Source: Polyangium jinanense
GTDB taxonomy: Bacteria; Myxococcota; Polyangia; Polyangiales; Polyangiaceae
Length of the DNA: 64,000 nt
NCBI RefSeq assembly: GCF_028435365.1
Contig: NZ_JAGTJJ010000001.1
Coordinates: 1 to 64,000 of the forward strand
Direction of reading: 5' to 3'
Shown piece by piece: positions 19,174 to 30,000 of this stretch. Position 1 is the first letter of the stretch. The number at the start of each line of letters is the position of its first letter. The translations under genes were made by a program, and so were the position numbers. Under the pieces are notes generated by a model. It saw nothing but the letters and a program-made list of their open reading frames with translations. It was not told the origin of the DNA and did no database searches.

Positions 19174-20103
19174 ATGGGAATCCCCAGCATCCAGCCTTAT
19201 TTCATGCCTCGGAAAGAGGAGCTGCCCAAGAACCGGATGTCGTGGACGCCGGATCCGGGCCGCGCCGTCCTTCTGATCCACGACATGCAGCAGTACTTCC
19301 TCGATTATTACGATATCCGGGCCTCACCGGTCGTCGAGCTCCTGGAGAACATCCGGCAGGTGCGAGAGCGGTGCCGTGCGCTCGGGATCCCCGTCGTGTA
19401 TACGATGCAGCCCTCCGAGCAGACGGCCGAGGAACGTGGCCTGCTCCTCGACTTCTGGGGTCCCGGGCTGACGGCGCAGCCGCACAAACATGGGATTGTG
19501 CACGAGCTCTCGCCGGCGGAGTCGGACACCGTCCTCACGAAATGGCGCTACAGCGCGTTTCAACGGACCGAGTTGCTCGAACTCATGCGCCGGTGGCGGC
19601 GCGATCAGCTCATCATCTGCGGCGTCTATGCGCACATCGGATGCATGTTGACGGCCGGCGAGGCCTTCATGAACGACGTGCAGCCGTTCTTCGTGGCCGA
19701 CGCGACCTCCGATTTCACGCGGAACTGGCACGAGATGGCCATGACGTACGTGGCGCAGCGGTGCGGCGTGGTCGTGTCGACCCGCGACGTGCTCGACGCG
19801 CTCGCAGAGAAATCGTCCGGCGCCGCGACGTTCGACCTCGAGCACCTGCGCAGCGAGGTCGCCGGGCTCCTCGAGCGCCCCGCCTCCGACATCCAGAGCG
19901 GCGATTCGCTCCTCGATCTGGGCCTCGATTCCATCCGCCTCATGACGCTCGTCGAACGGCTGCGCGCCGCAAACTTCGACATTTCGTTCGTGGAGCTCGC
20001 GGAGCGCACGACGCTCGACGATTGGTGGGAGATCCTCTCCGCGCGAATGCCGCACGGGCGATGGACCGGAGCCGAGGAGCAAGCCCATGGAGTTCGAGGG
20101 TAA
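19174..20103 (+). CDS. mxcF: isochorismatase with C-terminal aryl carrier domain
   Basis: A bifunctional 309-residue protein. Residues 1 to about 210 are an isochorismatase ([15 protein letters not shown] segment [33 protein letters not shown] at the active-site region, with Gly in place of the usual nucleophile Cys as in EntB), which hydrolyses isochorismate to 2,3-dihydro-2,3-dihydroxybenzoate and pyruvate. Residues from about 225 to the end are an aryl carrier protein with the phosphopantetheine Ser in [18 protein letters not shown] precedes the ATG at 19174. The gene overlaps the dehydrogenase start by 17 bases. Confidence 0.94.
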   Translation: MGIPSIQPYFMPRKEELPKNRMSWTPDPGRAVLLIHDMQQYFLDYYDIRASPVVELLENIRQVRERCRALGIPVVYTMQPSEQTAEERGLLLDFWGPGLTAQPHKHGIVHELSPAESDTVLTKWRYSAFQRTELLELMRRWRRDQLIICGVYAHIGCMLTAGEAFMNDVQPFFVADATSDFTRNWHEMAMTYVAQRCGVVVSTRDVLDALAEKSSGAATFDLEHLRSEVAGLLERPASDIQSGDSLLDLGLDSIRLMTLVERLRAANFDISFVELAERTTLDDWWEILSARMPHGRWTGAEEQAHGVRG

Positions 20104-20863
20104 AATCGCGCTCGTGACGGGCGCCGCCCAGGGAATCGGGGCGGCCGTCGCGCGAGCGCTCGCGGCGCGTGGAGCGAGCGTGGCCGCGGTGGATTCGAAC
20201 CGCGACCGCCTCGACGTGGTGGCCGCCGAAATACGGGCAAGCGGCGGCCGCGCGGCATCATTCTCTGCGGACGTCACGGACCGGGAGGCGGTCGACGCCG
20301 CGGTGGACCAGATCGAGAGCGAGCTCGGCCCCATCGATTTCCTGGTCAATGTCGCGGGTGTGCTGCGCGTCGGTCTCGTCGAAGCGCTGCGTGACGAGGA
20401 CTGGGAGCAGACTTTCGCGGTCAATGCCCGGGGAGTGTTTTACCTTTGCCGTGCCGTGGCCCAGCGCATGGTGCCGCGCAAATCCGGCGCCATCGTGACC
20501 GTCGGATCCAATGCCGGGCGGACGCCACGCATGCACATGTCGTTGTATGCGGCCTCGAAGGCGGCCGCCGCGATGTTCACGAAGTGCATCGGCCTCGAGC
20601 TCGCGCAGCACGGCATCCGGTGCAACGTCGTTTCTCCGGGATCGACGGATACGCCGATGCAACGATCGTTGTGGAAGGACGAGAACGGAGCGCAAGCCGC
20701 CATCGACGGCGCGCCCGGCGCTTATAAAGTGGGAATCCCCCTGCAACGAATCGCGGACCCGACGGACGTCGCGGACGCGGTGTTGTTTCTTCTCTCGGAT
20801 CGGGCACGGCACATCACCATGCACGATATCTGCGTCGACGGCGGCGCCACGCTCGGCGTGTGA
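20087..20863 (+). CDS. mxcC: 2,3-dihydro-2,3-dihydroxybenzoate dehydrogenase
   Basis: A 258-residue short-chain dehydrogenase that oxidises 2,3-dihydro-DHB to 2,3-dihydroxybenzoate with NAD+. The nucleotide-binding motif TGAAQGIG is at 10-17, NVAG near 89-92, Ser in [13 protein letters not shown], and the YAASKAA catalytic YxxxK. It closes the plus-strand operon. The gene order here (exporter, DAHP synthase, D, E, F, C) puts the last biosynthetic enzyme at the end. Its stop faces the stop of the minus-strand operon 20 bases away. A short GCCGC/GCGGC stem at 20868-20880 lies in that gap. Confidence 0.93.
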   Translation: MEFEGKIALVTGAAQGIGAAVARALAARGASVAAVDSNRDRLDVVAAEIRASGGRAASFSADVTDREAVDAAVDQIESELGPIDFLVNVAGVLRVGLVEALRDEDWEQTFAVNARGVFYLCRAVAQRMVPRKSGAIVTVGSNAGRTPRMHMSLYAASKAAAAMFTKCIGLELAQHGIRCNVVSPGSTDTPMQRSLWKDENGAQAAIDGAPGAYKVGIPLQRIADPTDVADAVLFLLSDRARHITMHDICVDGGATLGV

Positions 20864-20882
20864 CGCCGCCGCCGTGCGGCGC

Positions 20883-21854
20883 TCAGGGGCCGTCGCCCTG
20901 CACGCGGCCGAATTGAACCTCCGAGGCCGTCCCGCGCATGACGAAGGCGGCGGCGGCCACGGCGATCATGATGGCGAGCGCGCCGAGGACCCGCGTGGGC
21001 TTCATCTGCCACCACATCGCGAGGCCGCTGAGCGCCCACACGACCAGCGTGATGCCGGTGATGTCCGCGAAGAGCGCAAAGAACCAGGCCATGTCGCCGT
21101 GAACGGGGAAATGGTGCGTCGTGTGCAGCTTCTCCAGAAGCTCCACGAAGCGGAGCTGGCCCGGACCGGCGGGTCGCCCGTCGATTTGACCCGAGCCGAG
21201 ATCGTAGACGACGTTCCAAGCGCGGCCACTTTGATCACGCACACGGAAGCGCAGCTCGGGGTGGACCTTCGGATGCGCCCGCAAGGGTCCCTCCGCGTCG
21301 ATCCCCAGCTTGGGCAGGAGCTCCTTCACCTGCTCCTGCACCGCCGCCATCTTGTATTCGGGCAATTCGATGGTCGCGCCGGCAAAGGGAGGAGGATCGG
21401 ATTTCGGCTCCGGGGCATGCGTGGAGACCGTCGCGCCGCCGCCGTCGAGGCTGAGGATGAGCACGTGACGCCCTCCCGCGCGGCTCGGCGTCGCGAGCAG
21501 GGGCCAGCCCGAGAAGGAGCTCGGGGCCCCCGGATCAAGCGCGTACCCCCCCGGGGATCCGGCGTTGATCTGCCCGACGACCTTTTGCGCGATCTCGTTC
21601 GGATCCCAGGGTTTCATTCCGGTGAGTGTGGAGAGCTCCGCCGCGGAGAGGTCCCGCTCCTCGATATCTCGCCCGATCTGGGGATGATTAAAGAGCGCGC
21701 CGCTCAGCCCGAAGAGAAGCACCCACGGGAACACCAGCAGGCCGAGATACATGTGCAGGCGCCGGACGAATTTCATGACGGCGCCATACCCTCGGCGGCG
21801 AGGGGGCTCGGCCCGGGGCGGCGGGGCCTCTTTCGCGGAAGCCGGATTCGTCAT
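20883..21854 (-). CDS. PepSY-domain membrane protein of the siderophore operon
   Basis: A 323-residue inner-membrane protein of the PepSY-associated TM type. A cytoplasmic, Pro/Arg-rich N-terminus leads to a first segment near residues 35-55 (LHMYLGLLVFPWVLLFGLSG). A large periplasmic PepSY-like region holds HPQIGRDIEE. Two helices near the C-terminus follow HHFPVHGDMAWFFALFADITG. Relatives next to TonB receptors are proposed to reduce ferric siderophores and release iron in the periplasm. The start overlaps the stop of the MxcI-like lipoprotein by four bases (ATGA), placing it last in the five-gene minus-strand operon. Iron reduction is inferred from family and location. Confidence 0.85.
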   Translation of the reverse strand: MTNPASAKEAPPPRAEPPRRRGYGAVMKFVRRLHMYLGLLVFPWVLLFGLSGALFNHPQIGRDIEERDLSAAELSTLTGMKPWDPNEIAQKVVGQINAGSPGGYALDPGAPSSFSGWPLLATPSRAGGRHVLILSLDGGGATVSTHAPEPKSDPPPFAGATIELPEYKMAAVQEQVKELLPKLGIDAEGPLRAHPKVHPELRFRVRDQSGRAWNVVYDLGSGQIDGRPAGPGQLRFVELLEKLHTTHHFPVHGDMAWFFALFADITGITLVVWALSGLAMWWQMKPTRVLGALAIMIAVAAAAFVMRGTASEVQFGRVQGDGP

Positions 21855-23104
21855 CGGATCTTCAGGGCCGAGAAAACGAGGCCCGGCGTGCTCAGCGCCA
21901 CTTCACCCGGGCCCTTCGCCTCGAGCTCGAGGAGCTTCGTCGAGTCCTGGCCCTGGAAGAGCGACACGAAGCTCCGGTCGCCGAACTGCAGCGGAATGAC
22001 GCTTCCATTGCTGGGCGCGGCGTCGAGCACCTCGGCCGTCGGGGTATCCCCGAGCGTCACGGTCGCCCACTTCCAGGCCGCCGCGCTCGCGAGGACGCGC
22101 GGGTGCGTGTCCGGCATGATCGGGAAGGCGCTCTCGTCGAGCACCCGCAGGAAGGCCTCGTTGCCCGGCCCGCGGAGCAGGGAGCCGGCGGTTTGTCCGC
22201 CAAAGAGCGTGTTCAGCTCGACATGGAACGCGGCGTCGAACGTCTTCGTCGCCGGGTCGAACCGCAGCATGCAAGGCGGCGCGGCATTGGCTTCGTTCAG
22301 CCGGTGCACGGCCGCGCCGTAGGCTTCCGTGGCGAGATAAATCTTTCCATCGGGCCCTTCGATGCCATCCCGCACGTAGCCGCAGCGATCATCCGTGACG
22401 ATGGTCGCCTGATCCGTCTTGCCATTCACGACGACGACCACCGCCTTGCTCGGGACCTCCGGACCCTTTCGATACCCGGCGAAGGTGATCACGTCGTCGC
22501 CCAGGCGCAGCGGCGCAGCCGTGAACGTCAACGTAGTATCCGCGATGACGAGCTCATTCAGGGAAATGTCCCCGGTGACCGTCATGTCCTTCGGATTCCA
22601 GACGACGACCTGGGCCGTGGGGCCGTCGAAGAAATATGCCTTCGTCTCGGAGACGAACTGAAATTGACCGTGATACTCGCCGAGCGCGGCGATTCCCTTG
22701 CCCTGGAAGCTCACCGTGGTGCCCAAGCGCAAGGTGCCGTCCGCTTGCAGGTCGTAACGCGTCACGGTCGGCCCGGCTTCGCCCGCGATGAATACGGCGC
22801 CCCCGTCCTCGGGCCCGACGCCGAGGGCGCGGCCCGCGATTTCGACGCCGTTGTCGAGCGTGAGCGCGGCGTCGCCCCCGAGCTTGTCGGTCACGAGGAT
22901 ATAACTCGTGTTGTCCCCGCCATTGGCGCCAAAGACCTGAGTCGTGAGGGCATACAGGGGTCCCGTCGCGGAACCGCCCCCGGCACCCTGGCCGCCCTGG
23001 CCACCGGTGCCGCCGGTGCCGCCGGCGCCGTCGCCGTCACCGCCGCTGCAGGCGGCGAGAGCGGGGAACACAAGGGTGATCAGGAGCGCTGTGACTTTTT
23101 TCAT
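21851..23104 (-). CDS. mxcI: MxcI-like lipoprotein (DUF4374-type propeller)
   Basis: A 417-residue lipoprotein. The signal MKKVTALLITLVFPALAACS ends in an LAAC lipobox, followed by a Gly-rich linker to about residue 45. The remainder is a repetitive beta-propeller-like domain (TSYILVTDKLGGDAALT, GQFQFVSETKAYFFDGP, VRDGIEGPDGKIYLATE). Proteins of this type lie beside ferric-siderophore receptors and are called MxcI in Stigmatella; the exact role is not established. The ATG at 23104 has GAGGAG upstream. It lies 31 bases from the receptor stop and overlaps the PepSY gene. Confidence 0.82.
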   Translation of the reverse strand: MKKVTALLITLVFPALAACSGGDGDGAGGTGGTGGQGGQGAGGGSATGPLYALTTQVFGANGGDNTSYILVTDKLGGDAALTLDNGVEIAGRALGVGPEDGGAVFIAGEAGPTVTRYDLQADGTLRLGTTVSFQGKGIAALGEYHGQFQFVSETKAYFFDGPTAQVVVWNPKDMTVTGDISLNELVIADTTLTFTAAPLRLGDDVITFAGYRKGPEVPSKAVVVVVNGKTDQATIVTDDRCGYVRDGIEGPDGKIYLATEAYGAAVHRLNEANAAPPCMLRFDPATKTFDAAFHVELNTLFGGQTAGSLLRGPGNEAFLRVLDESAFPIMPDTHPRVLASAAAWKWATVTLGDTPTAEVLDAAPSNGSVIPLQFGDRSFVSLFQGQDSTKLLELEAKGPGEVALSTPGLVFSALKIR

Positions 23105-23135
23105 GGATGTATCTCCTCGGGAAGGAATGGGTGGG

Positions 23136-25691
23136 TCAGAGCTCGAGAACGAGCTTGGCGTTCGCCGCTCGCCCCGGTTGCTGGACCCCGAACGAATCGA
23201 AGACTTTTTCATCCGTCAGGTTCTGCACCTCGAGGGTCCCGCTGACGGACCCGTCGCCGTGCTTCATGGAGTACGTGAGCGCGAGCGCGTGGACGAGCTG
23301 CGAGGGAATGACGAGCTTGGAATCGATGGCCCCGATGCTCTCCCAGCCGCGGAAGTAGGCCTCGACGTAGCGCGCCTGCCACGTGAGCGAAAGGACGTCG
23401 CGCGGACGGAGCAAATCGGAACCTTGCACGCGAGCGCTCGCGCCGGCGAACAGGTAAGGGCGGTTCGGGATACGATCCCCCTCGAATTTGCCGAATGCGC
23501 CTTCGCTCGCGGTGTTGCGGAAATCATGCCAGGTGGCGTATCCGTCGAGCGCGACCCAATCTCCCGGGGACGTCCATCCGAGGGACGCCTCGACGCCGAC
23601 CGACCGAGCCGAGAGGACGTTTTCGTGCTGAAAATAATTGCCGTTGCTGAGCAGGACGATGAGGTTCTCCGCGAAGCGCCCGAAGCCGTTCACGTTGAAC
23701 CGAAAGAGGCCGGCGGCGGTCTCGGCGCGCTCCAGGGTCAGGCCGAGGTTCACGTTGTGGCTCGCCTCCGGCTCGAGGTGCAGGTTCTCGATGATGAGCG
23801 CGCCATTGCCGAACATCTCCTCGGGGTTGGGCAGACGGGTCGCGTACTCGTACGATGCCTTGGCGTAAAACGCTTCGGTGAAGCGGAATCGCAGGCTGTC
23901 GCCGATCCCCCCGCGCTGGGTCGTTCGGTCGAGATCGCGGAGATTCCCGTTCGGCAATTGCTCCTTCGTCCGGGCCATCTGCACATATGCCTTGGCGAAC
24001 GCGATGTTCGCGAGTTTTCCCGCAAACGGGCGCGCCTCGTATTCGGCGCCGACCACGCTGCTCAGGAGCGCCCGCTGCGCGGTGAGCGGGTCGTATTCGT
24101 CCGCGGGAATGGCATGGTCCTTCCCCGTCCGGATGGCATAGGTGGGCGAGAGCCCGAACCGGAGCGAATGCCAGGGCGCTGGGTTCCACACCAGGTTGAG
24201 GCGGGCGAAGACATTGTGTTGCTCGATGGCCTGATCGATCGCGCGGGCCTCGATCTCACCGCGTTGCGGGAGCTCGAAAACGCAACGGCCGAACCAGTCG
24301 TAACGACACGTGGAGAGATCCTGGAATTCCCTGTGCGTGTACGTGTACCCGGCCACCGCGTCGAACCGCGTCCTCCGGGAGAAAGGATTCGCATATCGCA
24401 GGTGTGCGCCCGCCGATTGCTTGCCGTAGGTCACCGCGCCATAAGGAACGGACATGAGGGCGTTGTGTTGAACATCCCTCCGGTGTTCGGTGTAGAAAGC
24501 GCGCAGCAGGAGCTTCTCCGCCCGCGGACGCCCGACGAACCCCACCTCGACGCTCCCGCCGCCGGCGCGGTAGCCGTCGTGGAACCGATGAACGCGGGCC
24601 GGCGAGAGGCGGCCTTGCTCGTCGAAGACCTCGACGTCGATCGGGTAATCGTTTCGGGTGTAATCATAGAACCCATTCACGCGAGCGAAAAACCCGGTGG
24701 GCTCGTGCAGATGCCGAGCGCTCAGCGTCAATCGGTACGTCTTGAAGGACCCGACCTGATAGGACGCCGAGGCGTGGGTGCCGCGGACGTCCGCATCGGT
24801 CACGAGGTTCACCGCGCCGCCGAGTGCATCGGCGCCGAAACGCACGGGGACGACGCCGCGGTAGACCTCGATGCGCTCCACGAGGTTCACCGGGACATTG
24901 GTGATCCCGTGCGCATACCCGGCGAGATCGAGGGGCACACCGTCCAAAAAGAAGCGGATCTGATCGCCCGTGAGACCATTGAGCGAGAGGCGCGCGTTCG
25001 ATCCGAGCCCACCTTCCCGGCGCACCCCCACGCCCTCGGAGCGCGCCAGCACCTCGCCGAGGTCCGCGGTTCGTCGCTGCGCTTCCTCGGTCTCGATGAC
25101 CTGGACCGCCTGCGCGGACCGGCGGAGTCGATCGCCTTCGGACGCGCCGCGGACCGTGACGTCGATCGATGGTTTGGCAGGACCGACCATGGCCTGCGCT
25201 GCAGGCGCCGCCGGCTCGGGCCCGGGCTCGCTCGCGGCCGGGGTTATGGCGGACTGCGCCTCCGGGGGCGGGGCTGACTCTGGCGGCAACCTGAATTCGT
25301 AAGCGTAGAGGATGATCGCCGCGACGGCCTTGTCTCCCCGACGAGCTGGCGTGAAACGGAATTGCAGCGCCGCCTCCTGTGCGGCCTCGTCAAACCCGTT
25401 TCCGCCCGGCTCCACGACCTCGGCCTTCGTGACACGCCCCGCGACGTCGATGCGGAGCTTCAGCACCACGCGGCCTTCCCGCCGGGCAGCGCGTGCTTCC
25501 GCCGGATACGCCGCCTCGACCGCCTCGATGAGCTCGGGCGGGTGCACCGTGCGCTCGGTCGTCGCGCTCGTCTGCGCAGGCGAAGGGCCACTCGGCTCCG
25601 CGTCCTGCGCGAGGGCGGTCGGACAAACCGAGAGGACGAGGGCCAGGCCCCCGGCCCATCCGGTGCACGAAAAACGGCGCGTACGAACCAT
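23136..25691 (-). CDS. mxcH: TonB-dependent siderophore receptor with N-terminal TonB-like domain
   Basis: An 851-residue outer-membrane receptor. A signal peptide ends near residue 29 (PTALAQ). Residues 45-130 resemble the C-terminal domain of TonB itself (YPAEARAARREGRVVLKLRI, then FTPARRGDKAVAAIILY), joined by a Pro/Ala-rich linker to a TonB-box/plug region (VIETEEAQRRTADLGEVLARSEGVGVR and LSLNGLTGDQIRFFLDGVP) and a 22-strand-type barrel ending in an aromatic-poor KLVLEL. It would import the ferric siderophore into the periplasm. The fusion of a TonB-like domain to its receptor is unusual outside myxobacteria and relatives. The next gene upstream is only 7 bases away. Confidence 0.9.
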   Translation of the reverse strand: MVRTRRFSCTGWAGGLALVLSVCPTALAQDAEPSGPSPAQTSATTERTVHPPELIEAVEAAYPAEARAARREGRVVLKLRIDVAGRVTKAEVVEPGGNGFDEAAQEAALQFRFTPARRGDKAVAAIILYAYEFRLPPESAPPPEAQSAITPAASEPGPEPAAPAAQAMVGPAKPSIDVTVRGASEGDRLRRSAQAVQVIETEEAQRRTADLGEVLARSEGVGVRREGGLGSNARLSLNGLTGDQIRFFLDGVPLDLAGYAHGITNVPVNLVERIEVYRGVVPVRFGADALGGAVNLVTDADVRGTHASASYQVGSFKTYRLTLSARHLHEPTGFFARVNGFYDYTRNDYPIDVEVFDEQGRLSPARVHRFHDGYRAGGGSVEVGFVGRPRAEKLLLRAFYTEHRRDVQHNALMSVPYGAVTYGKQSAGAHLRYANPFSRRTRFDAVAGYTYTHREFQDLSTCRYDWFGRCVFELPQRGEIEARAIDQAIEQHNVFARLNLVWNPAPWHSLRFGLSPTYAIRTGKDHAIPADEYDPLTAQRALLSSVVGAEYEARPFAGKLANIAFAKAYVQMARTKEQLPNGNLRDLDRTTQRGGIGDSLRFRFTEAFYAKASYEYATRLPNPEEMFGNGALIIENLHLEPEASHNVNLGLTLERAETAAGLFRFNVNGFGRFAENLIVLLSNGNYFQHENVLSARSVGVEASLGWTSPGDWVALDGYATWHDFRNTASEGAFGKFEGDRIPNRPYLFAGASARVQGSDLLRPRDVLSLTWQARYVEAYFRGWESIGAIDSKLVIPSQLVHALALTYSMKHGDGSVSGTLEVQNLTDEKVFDSFGVQQPGRAANAKLVLEL

Positions 25692-25698
25692 CAGAGAT

Positions 25699-27018
25699 TC
25701 AGGACCTCGCGCCGGCCAGGCTTCCCTCGAATGCGCCGTGCTTCGCCATCTCGACGAGCGCGTCGTGCGCCGCCTCGATCGTGAAATCGATCTGCGCCTG
25801 CGTGTGCACGCCCGAGATGAAGCTCACGTCACGGCGCAGGAGAACGCCGCGCCTCGCCATGGCGCCGACGAACTGCGCGGCGAACTTCGTGTGCGTCGCG
25901 AGATCGTCCGCGAAAAGGAAGAACGGAATCGCGTCGTAGCCCACCACGCGCAGCGGCGCCCCGACCTTCGTGGCCTTCTCGTTGACGCCTTCGCGAAGCC
26001 GCTTGCCGAGCGAGGCGATCCGCTGGATGTAATCGGTATCCCGGTATTCGCCGAGGACCGCCTTGCAGACCTCCAGGGAGAGCATCTCGCCGCCGAACGT
26101 CGTCGATACCTGCAGCTCCGCGAGGCGGCTCATCACCTCCCGCGGGCCCGCGATGGCCGAGAGCGGCATGCCCGCCGCGATGCCCTTCGAGAGACACACG
26201 AAATCGGCCACGATTCCGTAATACTCCTGGGCGCCGCCGAGCGCGAGCCGGAAGCCCGTCACGACCTCGTCCAGCACGAAGAGCACGCCGTGGGCGTGGC
26301 AGGTCTCGCGCAAGGTACGCAAGAACTCCGCCGAGACGACACGCTTGTAGGGCAACGAGAGCAGCACCAGTGCGATTTCGGAGCCCTTTTCGGCGATCAA
26401 GTCGAGCAACGGCTTCTCTTCCGCCTCGGCCATGAGCGGCATGCGATAGGTGTAGTCGCGCAGCACCGCCGGCACGCCGGGCGTGTCGAACATGAAATGG
26501 TCGTGCCAGCCGTTGTAGCCGATGGTGACGACCTTCTCTCGCCCCGTCACGTGTCGAGCGAGCCGAATCGCCGCCGAGGTCGCGTCCGCGCCGGTCTTGA
26601 AGAAGCGGGCCATCTCCGCGCCGGGGATGAGATCGACGAGTGTGCGCGTGGCCGTGACCTCGATCTCCGTCGGCAACGAATGCAGCACGCCATTCGCGAG
26701 GCTCTCGCGAATGGCGCGGACGACGGCGAGGTGGTTGTGCCCGAGCGTGTTCGCCCCGAGGCCGCAGATGTAATCGATGTACTCGTTACCGTCGACGTCG
26801 CGCACGAGCGCGCCCTCGCCGCCCTCGAGATACACCGGGAACGAGCCGAGGGCATACATCTCCGGCCGCTTCATGAGCGACTGGGTGACGCCGGGGATCA
26901 GCCTGCGCGCCTCCGCGAGCAGCGCATTCGATCGATCGAGCTTCCATTCCCCTGCGATGGGTCGCGGGAGACCACGCTCCCGGCTGTCGACGTCTACACC
27001 AAGGGTCCGTGAGGTCAT
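25699..27018 (-). CDS. mxcL: class III (glutamate-1-semialdehyde-type) aminotransferase, MxcL-like
   Basis: A 439-residue PLP enzyme. GEGALVRDVDGNEYIDY, the GANTLGHNHLAVVRAI region, FFKTGADATSAAIRLAR, GYNGWHDHF, VLDEVVTGFRLALGG and the PLP lysine in VCLSKGIAAGMPLSA are those of glutamate-1-semialdehyde 2,1-aminomutase relatives. In myxochelin biosynthesis MxcL aminates the aldehyde released by the NRPS reductase domain, giving myxochelin B in competition with a second reduction to myxochelin A. I chose the ATG at 27018 since homology begins there; the frame runs further to 27156. It lies 35 bases downstream of the NRPS stop. Confidence 0.9.
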   Translation of the reverse strand: MTSRTLGVDVDSRERGLPRPIAGEWKLDRSNALLAEARRLIPGVTQSLMKRPEMYALGSFPVYLEGGEGALVRDVDGNEYIDYICGLGANTLGHNHLAVVRAIRESLANGVLHSLPTEIEVTATRTLVDLIPGAEMARFFKTGADATSAAIRLARHVTGREKVVTIGYNGWHDHFMFDTPGVPAVLRDYTYRMPLMAEAEEKPLLDLIAEKGSEIALVLLSLPYKRVVSAEFLRTLRETCHAHGVLFVLDEVVTGFRLALGGAQEYYGIVADFVCLSKGIAAGMPLSAIAGPREVMSRLAELQVSTTFGGEMLSLEVCKAVLGEYRDTDYIQRIASLGKRLREGVNEKATKVGAPLRVVGYDAIPFFLFADDLATHTKFAAQFVGAMARRGVLLRRDVSFISGVHTQAQIDFTIEAAHDALVEMAKHGAFEGSLAGARS

Positions 27019-27053
27019 GGGTGATTTCCTTTGGTTCGGGTGGAGGCGTCGCT

Positions 27054-30000
27054 TCAGGCTCGGCCCGCTCGCCCATTCGAAGGGCGCGGCAGCTTGCCGG
27101 TCTCGACGCAATGATCCAGATAACGAAACACGAGCGAACGATCGACGGCGGGGCAATCGATTCCGCTGTCGGACAGGCCACGAATCACGTTGTCGCAGCG
27201 CACGCGCCCGAGGCCGAAGTTTTGCGGTTGATCTCCGGCGTCGGCCTGGAGATCGAAGAAGGCGAGCGTGGCGCTCTCGGCGGCGCTGGCGCCGCTCCCC
27301 AGGCGCGCGCGGAAGGCCGGGACCGAGCAGGTTTCGACGGTATACCCATACTCCTGTACCCAGCGGAACACGTCCCTCAGTCGGACGTCGGGCGCGGGAG
27401 CGAGGTTATACACGGTGCCACGTTGCGGACGGGTGAGGGAGAGCGCAACGATCGCGCGCGCCACGTAATCGACGGGCGTCCATGTCTCCGCGACGTCGAG
27501 GTCGGGCAAGACCCCTGCCGGAATGCCGGCGAGGAGGAGACGAAAGACGAGGTCCTGTTCATTGACGATCCCGGAATCGGGAGCGCCGACGACACGACCG
27601 AGGCGATACACGGCGACCGGCACTCCTCGCTCGCTTGCCTGCTCCGCGAGCCGCTCGGCGATCCATTTGCTCTGCTTGTAGCCGTCCAGAAGCTCCGGGT
27701 GCGGCGGGACGAACGCCTCGGGGACCTCGGGGCTCCTGGCGATCGAAGGCGCCACGGCCAGCGTCGACACGTGATGCACGGGCTTCGGGCGCGCCGCGGC
27801 CGCGAGCCTCAGCACCTCGCGTGTCCCAAGCACGTTCACCGCGCGCATGCTGCGGTAATCACGCACGAGGCTGACGATCGCGGCGTCGTGATAGATCACG
27901 TCGCATTCCGTGGCCAGGCGGTCCCACGTCTCGGCCCGCAGCCCGAGGCGGGGCAACGAGAGGTCGGCCGGAATGGCCACCACCCTGTCCTCGAAATGCT
28001 CGAGCGGCAGACGCTGTTTTTCTAGGGCCGCGCGGAGCCGATCGGCCGCTTGCTTCTCGTCCGCCGCGCGTACCGGACAAACCACACGCGCGACCGTCCC
28101 CAAAAGGAGCGCATGCAAGAGATGCACCCCGACGAACCCGGTCGCGCCGGTGAGCAGGACCTGTCGGGGCGACGGGCGCAACGTCGCGGGCGCAAGCGAG
28201 GGCGGGACGATGTCCTCCGGGAGCACGGCGTCGGCGAGCATTGCATCCGTGAGCCCCGCGGCGACCTTCGTGACGCCCGCGGATTGCTCCAGGGCGCGCG
28301 AGAGCTCCGCGATCGTCGGATGACGAAACACCATCGCCACGGGGATCTCGCGGCCGAGCGTGAGGCCGAGGCGCGTGGCGACCTGAATGGTTTGCAGCGA
28401 CTGCCCGCCGCGCTCGAAGAAATCGTCCTCCAGGGAGAGATCAGAGACCCCGAGGATTTGCTCCCAGACCGCCATGACGACCTTTTCGAGGTCCGTCGTC
28501 GCTGCCGCCGACGTGGCCGTGCGGGTGGCGGCCGCGTCGCGAAGCGCGGCCCGGTCGATTTTGCCCGTGCTGGTCCTCGGCAATCGATCCGTGAACAGAA
28601 AGGCCGAAGGGACGGAGGCGGGAGGCAATGCCGATTGCGCGTGGCCGCGGAGCTCGGCCGGTGACGAAGGGGGCGTATCGGCCACGATGTGCGCTGCGAG
28701 GCGCTTGATACCACCTGGCAAAGCGGATCCGACCACCGCGACCTCGCGCACGCCGGGGAAACGAAGCAAAACGGTCTCGATTTCGCCCGGATCGACGCGA
28801 TGCCCGCTGATCTTGAGCTCCTCGTCGACGCGGCCGACGAAAACGAGCTCACCCGCCTCGTTTTGCCGGACGAGGTCTCCGGTGCGATACGCGCGCGGCT
28901 GTCCGGGCAGCGTTTCGAGCATCCGGAAACGCGCGGCGGAGAGCTCCGGCTGCCCGAGATACCCCGTGGCCAGCCCTTCGCCCATCAGATACAGCTCCCC
29001 CACGGCGCCTCGCGCGACGAGCTGTCCATCCGCGCCGAGGACGGCCGCGCAGACGCCGGGCAGCGGCGTGCCAATCGGGACTTCCTGCGCGCTCTCGGCC
29101 ACGGATTCGTCGCCGCACAGCGTGGCGCACGTGGCCACGACGGTCGCCTCCGTGGGACCATACGTATTGAGCAATCGGACCGCGGGCCCGACGGCGCGAC
29201 GAAAACGGGCGACGCGCTCCGGGAGCGCGGCCTCCCCGCCGATGATGACGATGCGAACGCTGGGTGGAAGCGACGCGCCGGTCGAGAGGCTGTAGGCCAC
29301 CTCGTGCCATAACGCCGTGGGCAGGTCCAGCACGGTGATCGCGTGCTCGGCGCAAGCGTCGAGCAACCTGAGGACCGATTGCAACATTTCGTCCGTACGG
29401 AGCACCAGCGTACCGCCCACGCACAGGCTGAGAAAAATTTCCTCCACGCTCGCGTCGAAATGCATCGGCGCGAACTGGAGCACGCGATCCTCGCGGTGGA
29501 ATCCGTAACGTGAAGCAGAGCCGGCCACGAAATGCGCAAGCGATGCGCGACTGATCACGACGCCATTGGGCCGGCCCGTCGAGCCGGACGTGTAAATTAC
29601 GTACGCCGGCTGCTCGTCGCCCTCGCGGATCGGCGCTTCGAGTGCGTCCGAGAGGACCTCTTCGTCCAGCACCACGACGCGGGCTCGCGTCGCTTGCCTC
29701 GCTTGCTCGGCGTACGCAGATGTCGTGACGAGCAACGTAGGGCCGGCATCCGCGAGGATCGCCGCTGTCCTGCTGCTCGGCCCCTGGGGATCGAGCGGCA
29801 GGTATCCGGCGCCGGAGAACAACGTGGCGAGAATGGCCGTGATGGCCTCCACGCTGCGAGGCAAGAGCAACGCGACGAGCGTGCCCGGTTTGGCGCCGAG
29901 CGCCGCGAGGCGGGCCGCGAGCCTCTGGGCCGCGAGCACGAGCTCTGCGTACGTCATTCGCCGCGATTCGTGCTCCAGAGCAATGGCGGTGGGCTGCTCG

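Noticed and set aside
22944..25277. A 777-codon plus-strand frame
   Set aside because: It is opposite the receptor and MxcI genes. The minus strand carries clear signal peptides, a plug domain and a lipobox.
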